A stretch of DNA of 64,000 nucleotides. Source: Delphinapterus leucas (Eukaryota > Chordata > Mammalia > Artiodactyla > Monodontidae). Shown piece after piece: positions 47,668 through 57,950 of the stretch. The notes under the pieces are model-generated. The model had not been told where the DNA came from. It ran no database searches and was given only the letters and a program-made list of their open reading frames with translations. The stretch spans positions 12,672,603 to 12,736,602 of the forward strand of contig NW_022098004.1 in the NCBI RefSeq assembly GCF_002288925.2, written 5' to 3'. A program made the position numbers and the translations under genes. Positions within the stretch are counted from its first letter, which is position 1. Each line of letters begins with the position of its first letter.

Positions 47668-47703
47668 ATATATATATATATAGAGAGAGAGAGAGAAAGA
47701 GAT
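47668..47703. repeat. (TA)n(GA)n compound microsatellite
   Basis: TA repeats pass directly into GA repeats, just before a truncated SINE. Confidence 0.95.
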
Positions 47704-47732
47704 AGAGGTATATAGAAAGTGTATACCACATG

Positions 47733-47910
47733 CTTTAAGACTTCATCTTCCAATGCAGGGGGTGCAGGTTCGATCCCTGGTCGGGAAGCTAAGATCCCAC
47801 ATGCCTTGCGGTCAAAAAAACAAAATATAAAACAGAAGCAATATTGTAACAACTTCAATAAAGACTTTAAAAATGGTCCACATCAAAAAAAAAAATCTTA
47901 AAAAAAAGGA
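47733..47910 (+). mobile_element. CHR SINE, 5'-truncated, with a different tail
   Basis: It lacks the usual head, begins CTTTAAGACTTCATCTTCCA and continues through a 3' part seen only here (AGCAATATTGTAACAACTTC, ATAAAGACTTTAAAAATGG). TSD TATACCACATG (47722-47732, 47911-47921). It is a distinct subfamily from the others. Confidence 0.85.
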
Positions 47911-47921
47911 TATACCACATG

Positions 47922-48269
47922 GACACTGAAAAGTCATACAGCTGGAAGGAGCAAAGCTGGACTTCTAAGCTTTACAGTGAACATGCCCATCAAGGAATCT
48001 TTGCCTGACAATTTCATTTTCTCTCTATGCTTTCCAACGGGGTGAAAAAGATTAGATCCGCTTAACAGCTCTATTTCTTTTTGTATATTAATAATTTGCC
48101 CTTAAGTTGTATATTCCAATCTACTATCATAAGCTAGTCTCTCTCACATCTGGCACCATGTAAGTCCCCCAGACCTACATTCTTCAAGGTGATGTTCAAA
48201 ACCAGGGTTTTGCACCATTGTTATGCACTGACATTGCAAAGGCAAATGGCTTTGGCAATGCTGATTTGT
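47922..48269. other. Intergenic sequence
   Basis: No feature recognised between the truncated SINE and the L1 fragment. Confidence 0.4.
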
Positions 48270-48560
48270 TTTTAAATTGAGGTATAGGGACTTCCCTGGT
48301 GGTCCAGTGGTTAGGACTCTGTGCTTCCATCACAGGGGGCCCGGTGTTCTATCCCTGGTCAGGAAACTAGGATCCCGCATGCCATGCAGCATGGCCAAAA
48401 TAAATAAATAAAGATATTTTAAAATTAAGATATAGTTGATTTACAATATTATATGTCAGGTGTATACCATAGTAATTTGCAATTCTTAAAGGTTATACTC
48501 CATTTATAGTTATTATAAAATATTGGCTACAGTCAATGCTGATTTTATCAGCTCTTTCTC
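48270..48560 (-). mobile_element. Old L1 3'-end fragment, minus strand
   Basis: TATAGTTGATTTACAATATT and the following text match an antisense L1 3' UTR. It is split by the CHR SINE at 48288-48421. Confidence 0.55.
48288..48421 (+). mobile_element. CHR SINE, short form
   Basis: GGACTTCCCTGGTGGTCCAG start. TSD AAATTGAGGTATAG against AAATTAAGATATAG. Nested in a minus-strand L1 end. Confidence 0.92.
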
Positions 48561-48740
48561 CTGACTATTCTGGTAGGTGGGTTAGTGATTTATTAACCCT
48601 GTTTCACAGCTGAAGGAGAGCCACGAAGCAGTTCGCCCAGGGTAAGTGAGAGTATGAAGATAAAAAATAAAACAGAGGTCCCAAGTCTAGCTGGGGCCGT
48701 TCTTGCATCTGATATCCTTGCATCAAGAGAGTCCAGAATG

Positions 48741-48887
48741 CAGACTTCCCTGCTGGTCCGGCGGTTAAAACTCTGACTTCCACTGCAGGGGGCACAGGTT
48801 CGATCCCTGGTTGGGGAACCAAGATCCCACATGCTGCGTGGTGTGGCCAAAAAGTAGAAAAAATAAATACATTAAAAAAAAAAAAAA
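48741..48887 (+). mobile_element. CHR SINE, short form
   Basis: CAGACTTCCCTGCTGGTCCG start, A15 tail. TSD AGAGTCCAGAATG against AGAGTATCCAGAATG. Confidence 0.92.
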
Positions 48888-48902
48888 AGAGTATCCAGAA
48901 TG

Positions 48903-49301
48903 ACTTGCCACTCTCTCCAGACCTGTTAACTTTAAACCAAGAACCCACAGGAGAAACTTGGAACAAAATACGTACAGGACTCTTGATGAAACAAACGATG
49001 AAATGAAACAAATCTGAGGCTTCAAGTCTCAGTGGGTGCCTGTTGTTATGCCATGAGTCCCTCTTTCTAAGATGTAAAGGACAGAATCAAGCTACTGAAT
49101 GATTGAACTTTCCCTGCTCTGTATCTTACTATTTTCATTTCAGGGGGAAATTTGTCATATGAATAACTGCACAAGGAGATAACAAGGGCATTGCCTGAGA
49201 AAGGCTGCCACTCGAGGTCCCACAGGCCACCTAAATTTAGTGTCATCACATTGCAGAGAGCAGGGGCTTCACCTTTGTAGATCAGGCTCTCAGCTGATCA
49301 G
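48903..49301. other. Intergenic sequence
   Basis: Nothing recognised. GATCAGGCTCTCA-like text repeats just before the SINE fragment at 49302 and may be a local duplication. Confidence 0.4.
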
Positions 49302-49628
49302 GCTCTCACAGCAACGAAGAGTAGCCCCCGCTCGCTGCAACTGGAGAAAGCCCGCGCGCAGCAACAAAGACCCAACACAGCCAAAAATAAATACATTTTT
49401 TTTTTTTTTTTTGTGGTACGTGGGCCTCTCACTGTTGTGGCCTCTCCTGTTGCGGAGCACAGGCTCCGGACGCACAGGCTCAGCGGCCATGGCTCACGGG
49501 CCCAGCCGCTCCACGGCATGTGGGATCTTCCCGGACCGGGGCACGAACCCGTGTCCCCTGCATCGGCAGACGGACTGTCAACCACTGCGCCACCAGGGAA
49601 GCCCCAATAAATAAATTTTTAAAAAAAA
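49302..49628 (+). mobile_element. CHR SINE 3' fragment, split by another SINE
   Basis: Only the 3' third of a long-form SINE (AACGAAGAGTAGCCCCCGCTC to AGCCAAAAATAAATA) is present. Its tail resumes at 49606 after a minus-strand SINE landed in it. Confidence 0.85.
49401..49605 (-). mobile_element. CHR SINE, 210-bp form, nested
   Basis: Canonical reverse copy inside the tail of the older SINE. TSD AATAAATACATTTTT against AATAAATAAATTTTT. The insertion order is therefore clear. Confidence 0.94.
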
Positions 49629-51884
49629 GTAAGTCTGGGACTTGAAGTGTTCAGAAAATGGGGGAAATGGCTTGTTAGGGCCTACTCCTGGGAAATAGCC
49701 AGGGTGGGGATGGCATGGACGAGTATCTCCAAGTAAGAAACTTTCTCCCAGGCCTCTCATAGCTCTTTAGGTTTTTAATCGTTTTGCTTGAAAAGAGAAA
49801 ACGTAAATAGAGAAAATCAGGGTAATGATCAACCAAATGCATATAGCAAGGAGCCAGAGCATGTGGGCACATCCACAAATATTTGTTGATTGATGAAAAG
49901 AGGGAAATTACTGGTAGAGCTCGGGGCAGGGTTCCAAGATTCCCAGATGTAGAGAGACTGAGGGGTCAGCTAACTCCACATTCTACAGAAGAGGAAACAG
50001 GGGACCAGAAAGATAAAGGATCCTGCTCAGACTTGCAAGGCTAGCTGCTGATAAGAGCCAGCCAGAGCCCTGGATTTCTGGGTTGGCCACATACCCTTCC
50101 TTCCTGTGGTGTGGCTAGCAAGTGACCTTCTGAAAAGACATTGTTTGGTGATAAGGGCCCTGTGGCCTGGTCAGCAAGTTGAGGTCTGCTTGACAAGGGA
50201 CACCTCAATGGTCTCCAGTCTCTTACTCAGGACATTCATATGCGGATCTCAGGGGAGCACACTAGTGAAGAAGCAAGCAGAGAGCTCTAGACTTAGCTCT
50301 GGAATCCTTACTCTTTCGTGGTGACAGCGTGGGTGGGAGATGGAAAGAAGGGCTGAGGAGGCAGTTAGAAAGGGGCTTATGGTCCCTCCCTCAAAAATTC
50401 TACCTTGCCTTTTTCACATTCAAGAAACAAGACACTGGGAGAACAGAGAGAACCAAGGATTTGAAACCCAAAGTGCTTTCTGTACCTAATAACCATGACA
50501 AGCAGATTTTCAGAACTAGACAAAAATGAACTAAAGAGGTGGGAGTGGGGGAGGGTTGCAGAAATGCTCGGGCAGGGGCAGTCCTACTGGTTTTAGTGGG
50601 AAAGGAATTACTAAGCTATATATAGACAGAGAGCTTTGAAATCTCTCTCTATCCAAAATAAAACTTCAAAGCCTAAGCAGGACCCTTCCTAAATAGCCCT
50701 TTTCAACTTTTCTAGCTGTACTTTTTGTTACATCCTGTCACCTACCCTAAGTTACAGTTGTACCTGACTATTTGCTAACCACTCATTCAGTGGATATTTA
50801 TTGAGCACCTACTACATCCTAAGCAACAGGCAAATAAATAAGAATATGATGTGTTAAATGAATTTATTCCTATGTGATGGCATAAGCATACCTAGAAACT
50901 ATTCTCTATCTTTCCCTCTCTGTGCCCTTGAACGTGGCTTGCAGTTTTTCCCCTTCCTGGCCCTCTGAGCTGAGGCCCTTCTCTCTAGAGCAGTCTTTGG
51001 CATTTTTGATGGAGAATTGGGAAGAAACTGGAAGGCAGGAAGAAAAGCCAGTGGAGGCCAGGGCTGGAGGAAATTTTTAAGGGCTGTGTTGTGTGAGTAT
51101 AATAACTGATAGGTGAATGAGAAAGAAAGCAAGGGATTTTACGGAGAACTATTGGTGATTCTGTATTTCTTTCTGGGTGTAAAGAACTACAAGTAAAGAC
51201 CATGAATAGTTCTAGAAATTGCTTTTGGTTTCACAGAGAGCATCCTTTGGATGTAGACAGCACTGTGCGGGCATGATATATGCTTTTCGCATTTAATCAT
51301 TGGACCAATATTCATGGAGTGCCATGTATGTGCGGTCGCCATGCAGGGCTGAACAAAACAGACCTGGTCCCTCTCCTCCTAAAACTTGAAAATATTCAAT
51401 AAACAAATATTGAGTTACATATTGTGATGTGTATTTTGAAGGAAAGAAAGAAGCACAGTGTCGTGAGTGTTAACTGGGGAACTGCTTTATGTCTTTGGAA
51501 CACATCATCCTGCTCTTCACACTTTTTGATGCTGAAGTACTTTTTCTGATAGTGGACTCTATCAAAAATCCTAATAATATACTGAAAAGCTCAAATGTCA
51601 CGGTCTTCAGGATGCTATGTCATGTCTCCCATTTAAGCTGTTCTCTCCTGGCAAGTTGCTTTTATAAAACACAATTCTGCTGAGTGTATATCTGTTGTAC
51701 AGTGACCAACTGTCTCTGTTTGCCCACATTGAGCAGCTTCCTGGCATGAGTTGGTCACCCTAACCTGTTGACAAGTCTGTCTTCCCCATTATATCCAACA
51801 CTCCAGGAGGGAAAGGAAGGCTTCTTATCTCTATTCATGCAACAACTTGCATGTAGAAATAGAGTTAATATTAACAACAATAAT
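49629..51884. other. Intergenic sequence, 2.3 kb with no recent insertions
   Basis: No CHR SINE or L1 found. Weak ancient-repeat phrases (TGGATATTTATTGAGCACCT at about 50793) occur. This is the longest insertion-free stretch between the two genes. Confidence 0.45.
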
Positions 51885-52035
51885 AATAGCTTACACTTGA
51901 GTGTTGACTATATTCCAGGCCCTATGCTTGCTTAACTCCTTGCAACAAGCAAACAAACTTCTTCCTTCTATAGAGAAACTGAGGCTAAGCCAGTTAAGCC
52001 CAGGATTTGAGAGGCTGGGGCTGAAAAAGAGAACC
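51885..52035 (-). repeat. MIR SINE
   Basis: CTTCTATAGAGAAACTGAGGC with surrounding text of a reverse MIR. Confidence 0.55.
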
Positions 52036-52062
52036 TCTTAATCACCATGCCCCGTACTAGCA

Positions 52063-52508
52063 CAGCAGTCCTCCAACTTTTTGATCTCAGGTTCTCTTTA
52101 CACTCCTAAAAATCATTAATAACCCCCCAAAACTTTTGTGTGGGAGATGTCTAGTACATCAGAAATTAAAACTGAGAACTTAAAAAATATATATTTTATT
52201 TAAGCATCAATGTGCATTCACATCAATAACACATTTTGTAAGTAAAAAATAACTATTTTCCAAAATAATGGTTTTGTGAGAAGAGTGGCAAATCCCTTTA
52301 ATGTCTGGCTTAACAGAAACCCCCTGGATTTTCACATCTGCTTCTACGTTCAATCTGTTACAAATATGTATCATGTAGCCTCTGGAAAACTCCATTGTAC
52401 ACTGGTGAAAGAAAATGAAAAAGGCAAATAACTTCTTTGTATGACTATGAAAATTGTTTTGCCTTCGGAGACCCCCTGGGTCCTTGGATACTTTAGCAGG
52501 CACCGCTG
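52063..52508 (+). mobile_element. hAT-type DNA transposon next to the WDR59 CpG island
   Basis: It begins CAGCAGTCCTCCAACTTTTT and ends GGCACCGCTG, imperfect inverted ends. The interior is of Charlie type (TCAGAAATTAAAACTGAGAA, TTTAATGTCTGGCTTAACAG). The CpG island begins within 100 bases. Confidence 0.65.
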
Positions 52509-52719
52509 TACTGTATAAAACAATTCACTCTTTCCCATGCCTTTGTGGCAGGCCTCAGGGCGAAGAGGTAACCACTGGTTTGCACTAATGTCGGGCTTTG
52601 GTTATATACGGCCTGGGCCTTGCGAAGGACACCAGCGAGGAGACAGAGAGGTGCCTCCCCGCGTCCAAACCTTAACCTGCAAGCTCTTCGCGGATTGCCC
52701 ACAAGTGGCTAGACTTTGG

Positions 52720-52740
52720 CCTACAACTCCCGGCAGAGCT
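52720..52740 (+). promoter_or_regulatory. ZNF143-like (SBS) motif
   Basis: CTACAACTCCCGGCAGAGCT resembles the ZNF143/THAP11 element (ACTACAATTCCCAGCATGC) through its core. It lies about 300 bases upstream of the WDR59 ATG, where such sites commonly occur in CpG-island promoters. Confidence 0.5.
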
Positions 52741-52741
52741 C

Positions 52742-52755
52742 GCGGCAGGGGGCGT
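52742..52755 (+). promoter_or_regulatory. Weaker CTCF-like motif before WDR59
   Basis: GCGGCAGGGGGCGT matches about 10 of 14 core CTCF positions. It points toward WDR59, so it is divergent from the stronger site at 44861. A simple GC box is an alternative reading. Confidence 0.3.
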
Positions 52756-52843
52756 GTATTCAGAGGCGCGAGGAGCGTGGGTGACTCTAGCCGAGTGACG
52801 AAGTAAGGGGGCGTGTCTGTTTTGGGGCAGGCGCGGTGCCGCA

Positions 52844-52893
52844 ATTGGATAATCCGGGAAGAGGGGGCGGAGCCAGTGTTTGGGTCAGCCAAT
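52844..52893 (+). promoter_or_regulatory. CCAAT boxes (both orientations) with a GC box
   Basis: An inverted CCAAT (ATTGG, 52844-52848), a GC box (GGGGGCGG, 52863-52870) and a forward CCAAT in CAGCCAATGG (52889-52893) lie 140-190 bases upstream of the WDR59 ATG. This is consistent with an NF-Y and Sp1 driven TATA-less promoter. Confidence 0.55.
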
Positions 52894-53028
52894 GGTTTGC
52901 AGTCAGACGGAAGGGGGGGATGGGGCGTGGCTGGACTGGCTCGGGGCTGCGTGGGGCTCACCGAACCCGGGAACGCGGGTGTCGTGGGTGGGAACGCGTA
53001 GGCCTGGGACAGCCGAGTCTGGGCGCGG

Positions 53029-53040
53029 GAGATGGCGGCG
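53029..53040 (+). promoter_or_regulatory. YY1-like site overlapping the WDR59 start codon
   Basis: GAGATGGCGGCG fits the YY1 motif (AAGATGGCGGC), which often overlaps the start codon or sits just downstream of the transcription start in housekeeping genes. Confidence 0.5.
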
Positions 53041-53085
53041 CGATGGAGCAGCGAGAACGTGGTGGTGGAGTTCCGCGACTCCCAG
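53032..53085 (+). CDS. WDR59: WDR59 coding exon 1 (GATOR2 complex subunit, first 18 residues)
   Basis: The 54-base open stretch encodes MAARWSSENVVVEFRDSQ and stops exactly at a splice donor (CAG|GTGAGC, phase 0). This matches the N-terminus of WDR59, a WD40, RWD and RING-like protein of about 970 residues. With MIOS, WDR24, SEH1L and SEC13 it forms GATOR2, which relieves GATOR1 inhibition of mTORC1 at the lysosome when amino acids are present. The propeller begins in exon 2, which I do not find before the window end. The ATG lies in GAGATGGCGGCG, a good initiation context that also resembles a YY1 site. The exon sits in a CpG island without a TATA box, as expected for a housekeeping gene. 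The neighbour, ZNRF1, is head to head. The exon is short, but the peptide, the donor and the neighbour all agree. Confidence 0.93.
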
Positions 53086-53424
53086 GTGAGCTCGGGGCCT
53101 AATGGAGCCTTTTAAGCATGCGCCCTTCCTGGTTCCCCTCCCCCACGCTGCCGGGTCATTCTTGGGGGCGGCGGGGCGACCCCCAGTCCGGGCTGGAGAG
53201 ATGGGCAAGGGAGTGACCCGGACCTGTCAGACCCAAGCGGGTGAGGGGATCCTTGATGACCGTTGCGGGTGTTTGGGGCTGGGCGGGGTTTCGGGGTTCC
53301 CCTCGTGGATACCGGGAGTGGGGTCTCCCTGGGGACATCGAATTGCAGAGATTGCGCGCTAGTGAGCGCTGAGGGGAGGCTTCCCATGACCACGGTGGTG
53401 AGCGAGGGGGTTTAGGTACCCCTG

Positions 53425-53520
53425 CGCCTAGTGACTTTGGGCAAGTCGCAGAACTTATTTGAGCCTCAGATGCATGGACTTAACCCTGCCTCACAGGTCT
53501 TTGGAGTGGATTCGATAAAA
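53425..53520 (+). repeat. MIR fragment
   Basis: GTGACTTTGGGCAAGTCGCA and TTTGAGCCTCAG match the MIR core. Confidence 0.6.
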
Positions 53521-53609
53521 AAAAAAAACTGCATGCAAAGTGCCTGTTTCGCGCCTAAGCTTTTAAGTGGTTACTGATGCTAGGATAGTGGAAAATACCG
53601 TAGGTGAAT

Positions 53610-53815
53610 AGGAGTATGCACTGCATGTATTGCCCGCGTTCGAATCCCGCCTCAGCTCTTAGCCTGTCATCACCCTCTGCGCATGTTTTCTCACCTGTAA
53701 GAGGTGCGAATCGTACCTACCTCATAGGGTTGCTGTGAGAATTTTATGAGGTCATACATTTAGAATGTGTGGCACAGTGCTGGACACATAGTAAGCCCAA
53801 AGGGACGCTAGTATT
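53610..53815 (+). repeat. MIR SINE
   Basis: GTTCGAATCCCGCCTCAGC (tRNA B-box part), CTACCTCATAGGGTTGCTGT and GGCACAGTGCTGGACACATA. A clear MIR. Confidence 0.85.
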
Positions 53816-53849
53816 TACTAGGAATTTTTACCATTTTTCTATTTCGTTC

Positions 53850-54085
53850 CTTCCATATGCCGGGCCTTGTGCTAAGTGATCTACATTTCCTTTTTCTAAT
53901 TCATGAAAGAACCATGCAAGATAAGTAGATTTTTTTTTTTTCCCAGCAGGGAAGCTGATCCCCATTTGGCTGATCCCAAGTGACTTGGCCAAGGCCTCCC
54001 ATTATGTGGTCGCATTGGGATTTGAACCCAGGCGTCTGGCCCCAGGGCCTTGTTGTGCTCATTACACTGCTCTGCTTCATACTGT
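53850..54085 (-). repeat. MIR SINE
   Basis: CCGGGCCTTGTGCTAAGTGA, ACTTGGCCAAGGCCTCCC and GGGATTTGAACCCAGGCGTC. Reverse MIR with a T-run inside. Confidence 0.75.
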
Positions 54086-55061
54086 ATGAGCCTGTCATAC
54101 AGTCGTTTTACAATAAATATCATGCCCCCCTTTCCCCAGCACCTAGGACAGTGTGTTGGTGATTCTCTTCATGTATCGAACACATAATTTATTGAATACC
54201 TTCAGTGTGCCAGACTTTCATTCAGTCATTTTTTCAGTAAGGGTTTATTGAGCTTTTGACAGGTGCACACTGTACCAGGCACTGTGTTGGTGCGCAGGTG
54301 ATTTATACTGAAGGGGAATCTGGATTTACAATAAGGGGGTGATGTGGTTTCTTCTTTCTAAAACCTATCCCTTCTTTTGCCGTAAAGATGCATGAGGGGA
54401 GTACTTCCCATCAATTTGCTCTATGGCTGCCCTTGATACATAGTACCCATGGAGAATTTGAGCAACCGCATTTGGGTGAAAGGATCCTAAAGCACTTTGC
54501 ACTGTCAGCATGGTGTCTCTGGGAGGAAGAAATATGCCAGACTCCCAGGGGAAAAGAACCATATTCCTGTTACCCTTTTTGTTAATTGCTTTCACTGGGG
54601 ACTAAGAAGAGAATCATGTGTCCTACCTCTGAGCTTGCTAATTTGGAAGCTGCTAATCTGCAAACCCTTTAATTTTCACAGAAACCCAGGTAGTCTCACC
54701 CCTACTTCTCTACACAGATGTAATTGAAAAGACCTGCAGAGAGGGTGTTGACACATATATTAGGATGCTATGAAGTCGTATCAAATAATTAAACCTAAAC
54801 AGCAGTTGTCATAGTAAGAGAACAAACTAAATTGGGTAATTTAACTGCCTTGTGGGAGTTTCTGTTTTTCTTTCTGATTTTTCTATTCATTTGGAAGGGT
54901 GAGTCTTAGTGTGAATTAGCAAGGTTTTGTAGTTGATTTTGGTGATCACTGGGAGGGGTAGGGACTCATTTTATTAACTATTTCATTAATGTAGAAAGAA
55001 AAAGTTAAAACTCTTCACACCGCCTTTCTGAAAAGGCAGAACAATAAACTTTTCCAAACAG
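54086..55061. other. Unassigned WDR59 intron sequence
   Basis: Ancient-repeat phrase GGGTTTATTGAGC near 54240. No exon-like frame matching WDR59. Confidence 0.4.
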
Positions 55062-55069
55062 CCCACCAC

Positions 55070-55109
55070 CTTTTTTTTTTTTGGCTGCATTGGGTCTTCA
55101 TTGGTGTGA
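55070..55109 (-). mobile_element. Tiny CHR SINE 3'-end insertion
   Basis: Only about 40 bases: a T-run plus TTGGCTGCATTGGGTCTTCATTG in part, the SINE 3' terminus in reverse. CCCACCAC flanks both sides (55062-55069, 55111-55118). Confidence 0.75.
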
Positions 55110-55349
55110 CCCCACCACTTTTAAAAATCATTTTAAAAATTTAAAGCTTTTAGGTTTTTCAGAGAAAAACCCCAGTCTGAAAGGTGAAACTTTTTTACAT
55201 TTTATATGGGTCATTTACTTTATAAAACAGATGTTACTTTCACCGATTAATAGTGAGGAAGCTGTGCTGCTTGGCATCTACTCTGAAGTGGTCCCTGGAA
55301 TCGATGAGTGTGAACGCTTAGAAAGCTTAGCGATAGTTTTCTAAAGCAA

Positions 55350-55672
55350 CACCATCCACTAGAACTTTCTGAGATGATGGAAATGTGGCTCTTCAACACT
55401 TGAAATGGGGCTAGTGTGACTGAAACAGTGTTTGTTTGTTTGTTTTTTCCGGTATGTGGGCCTCTTACTGTTGTGGCCTCTCTCATTGTGGAGCACAGGC
55501 TCCAGACGCGCAGGCTTAGTGGCCATGGCTCACGGGCCCAGCCGCTCTGTGGCATGTGGGATCTTCCCGGACCGGGGCACGAACCCGTGTCCCCTGTATC
55601 GGCAGGCAGACTCTCAACCACTGCGCCACCAGGGAAGCCCGAGACAGTGAATTTTAATTAATTAATTAAAAA
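55350..55672 (+). mobile_element. Nonautonomous DNA transposon fossil (hAT-like), split by a SINE
   Basis: CCACTAGAACTTTCTGAGATGATGG and CACTTGAAATGGGGCTAGTG match the element at 21855 in parts. The SINE at 55441-55640 interrupts it. Confidence 0.55.
55441..55640 (-). mobile_element. CHR SINE, 210-bp form
   Basis: TTTGTTTGTTTTTTCCGGTA head and ACCAGGGAAGCCC end. TSD GAAACAGTG against GAGACAGTG. Inserted in an old hAT-type element. Confidence 0.93.
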
Positions 55673-56018
55673 ATAAATTTATTGTATTTATTTATTTTTG
55701 GCTGCGTTGGGTCTTCGTTGCTGCACACGGGCTTTCTCTAGTGGCGAGCGGGGGCTACTCTTCGTTGCGGTGCTCAGGCTTCTCATTGTGGTGGCTTCTC
55801 TTTGTTGCAGAGCATGGGCTCTAGGTGTGCAGGCTTCAGTAGTTGTGGCATGTGGGTTCAGTACTTGTGGCTTGCTGGCTCTAGAGTGCAGGCTCAGTAG
55901 TTGTGGTGCACGGGCTTAGTTGCTCAGGGGCATGTGGGATCTTCCTGGACCAGGGCTGGAACCCGTGTCCCCTGCATTGGCAGGTGGATTCTTAACCACT
56001 GCGCCACCAGGGAAGTCC
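55671..56018 (-). mobile_element. CHR SINE, long form
   Basis: ATTTTTGGCTGCGTTGGGTC head and ACCAGGGAAGTCC end. It abuts the next SINE directly. Confidence 0.92.
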
Positions 56019-56386
56019 TTTTTTTTTTTTAATTTTTTTTTTTTTTTGGCTGTGTTGGGTCTTAGTTGCAGCACGTGGGATCTTCGTTGAGGCAGGCGGG
56101 ATCTTTTGTTGCCGTGGGTGGGCTCTTCATTGTGGTGTGCGGGCTCCTCTCTAGTTGTGGCGTGTGTGTTTTCTCTTTAGTTGTGGTGCTCAGGCTCCAG
56201 AGCGCATGGGCTCTGTAGTTTGCAGCACGTGGTCTCTCTAGTTGAGGCTCCCAGGCTCAGTAGTTGCGGCACGCAGGCTTAGTTGCTCCGCGGCATGTGG
56301 GATCTTCGCTCCCTGACCAAGGATCGAACGCGTGTCCCCTGCGTTGGAGGGCAGATTCTCTACCACTGGACCACCTGGGAAGTCCC
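56019..56386 (-). mobile_element. CHR SINE, long divergent form
   Basis: T-rich head, GGCTGTGTTGGGTCTTAG, ending ACCTGGGAAGTCCC. It is the third SINE in a head-to-tail stack and more diverged than the second. Confidence 0.9.
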
Positions 56387-57432
56387 AGCACAAGATATCT
56401 TAACATTTGTATGTGTCCTTTTCAATTTCTTTCATTAATGTTTTATAGTTTTCAGTATACATGTCTTTCACCTCCTTGGTTAAATTTATTTCTAGGTTGT
56501 AAATGGGATTGTTTGATGCAATTGTAAATGGGATTGTTTTCTTTATATCTTGTCCTGATGATGTATTAGTGTATATTAGTGTATAGAAATGCTACAGATT
56601 TTTGTGTATTAATTTTGTATCCCACAACTTTATTTAATTAGTTTATTAGTTCTAACAGGTTTTTGATGGAGTCTTTAGAGTTTTCTGTATTTAATGTCGT
56701 GTCTTCTGCAAATGGTGACAGTTTTACTTCTTCCATTCAAATTTTGATACCTTTTATTTCTTTTTCTTGCCTAATTTGCTCTGGCTAGGACTTCCAATAC
56801 TGTGTTGAATAGATGTGACAAGAGTGGGCATCCTTGTCTTGTTCCTGATCTTAGAAGAAAGGCTTTCAGTTTTTCACTGTTGAGTATGATGTTAGCTGTG
56901 GGCTTGTCATATATGGACTTTATTATGTTGAGGTACGTTCCCTCTATATTTACTTTGTTGAGAGTGTTTATCATAAATGGACGTTGAATTTTGTCAAATG
57001 CTTTTTCTGCATCTATTGAGATGTTCACATGATTTTTATTCTTCATTTTGTTATGTGGTGTATCACATTGACTGATTTGTGGTTATTAAATCATCCTTGC
57101 ATCCAAGGAATAAGTCACACTATGATCCTTTTAATGTCTTGTTGAATTCAGTTTGCTAATATTTTGTTGAGGATTTTTGCATCTGTGTTCATCAGGGATA
57201 TTGGCCTGTAATTTTCTTTTCTTGTGATGTCCTTATCTGGTTTTGGTATCAGGGTAATACTGGCTTCATAAAATGAGTTTGGAAGAGTTCCTTGCTCTTA
57301 GGGTTTTTGGAAAAGTTTGAGAAGGTTTGGTATTAAATCTTCTTTGGATGTTTTGTAGAATTCACCAGTGAAGCTCTCTGGTCCTGGACTTTAGTTTGTT
57401 AACAGGTTTTTGATTACTGATTCAGTCTTTTT

Positions 57433-57631
57433 TTTTTTTTGCAGTACGTGGGCCTCTCACTGCTGTGGCCTCTCCCGTTGCGGAGCACAGGCTCCGGACG
57501 CGCAGGCTCAGCGGCCATGGCTCACAGGCCCAGCCACTTCGCGGCATGTGGGATCTTCCTGGACCGGGGCACAAACTCGTGTCCCCTGCATCAGCAGGTG
57601 GACTCCCAGCCACTGCGCCACCAGGGAAGCC
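57433..57631 (-). mobile_element. CHR SINE, 210-bp form
   Basis: T-run, GCAGTACGTGGGCCTCTCAC, ending ACCAGGGAAGCC. Perfect 16-bp TSD CTGATTCAGTCTTTTT (57417-57432, 57632-57647) in minus-strand L1. Confidence 0.95.
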
Positions 57632-57950
57632 CTGATTCAGTCTTTTTAATAGTAATCAGTCTGTTCAGATTTTCTGTTTCATCATGATTCAATCTTAGTA
57701 GATTGTAAGTTTCTAGGAATTTACCCATTGCTTTTAGGTTGTCCAGTTTGTTGGTATATAATTGTTCATAGTAGTCTCTTATGATGCTTTGTATTTCTAT
57801 GGTATCAGTTGTAATATGTCCTCTTTCAATGCTGATTTTATTTCAGCCCTCTCCCGATTTTTCTTGGTGAGGCTAGCCATAAGCTTGTCAATTTTGTTTA
57901 TCTTTTCAAGAAACCAGCTCTTAGTTTCATTGATCTTCTCTATTGTCTTT

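Larger units (their letters stand above)
52590..53350 (+). promoter_or_regulatory. WDR59: WDR59 CpG island and promoter
   Basis: This GC- and CpG-rich block holds the WDR59 exon. It begins directly after an old DNA transposon (52063-52508) and fades out around 53400. It contains GC boxes, two CCAAT elements, ETS-like GGAA sites and a ZNF143-like motif, with no TATA box. Confidence 0.85.

Noticed and set aside
52537..53362. Overlapping frames of 60-119 residues in the WDR59 CpG island
   Set aside because: CpG-rich DNA has few stops. None contains a motif, and only the 18-codon exon with its donor matches a known protein.
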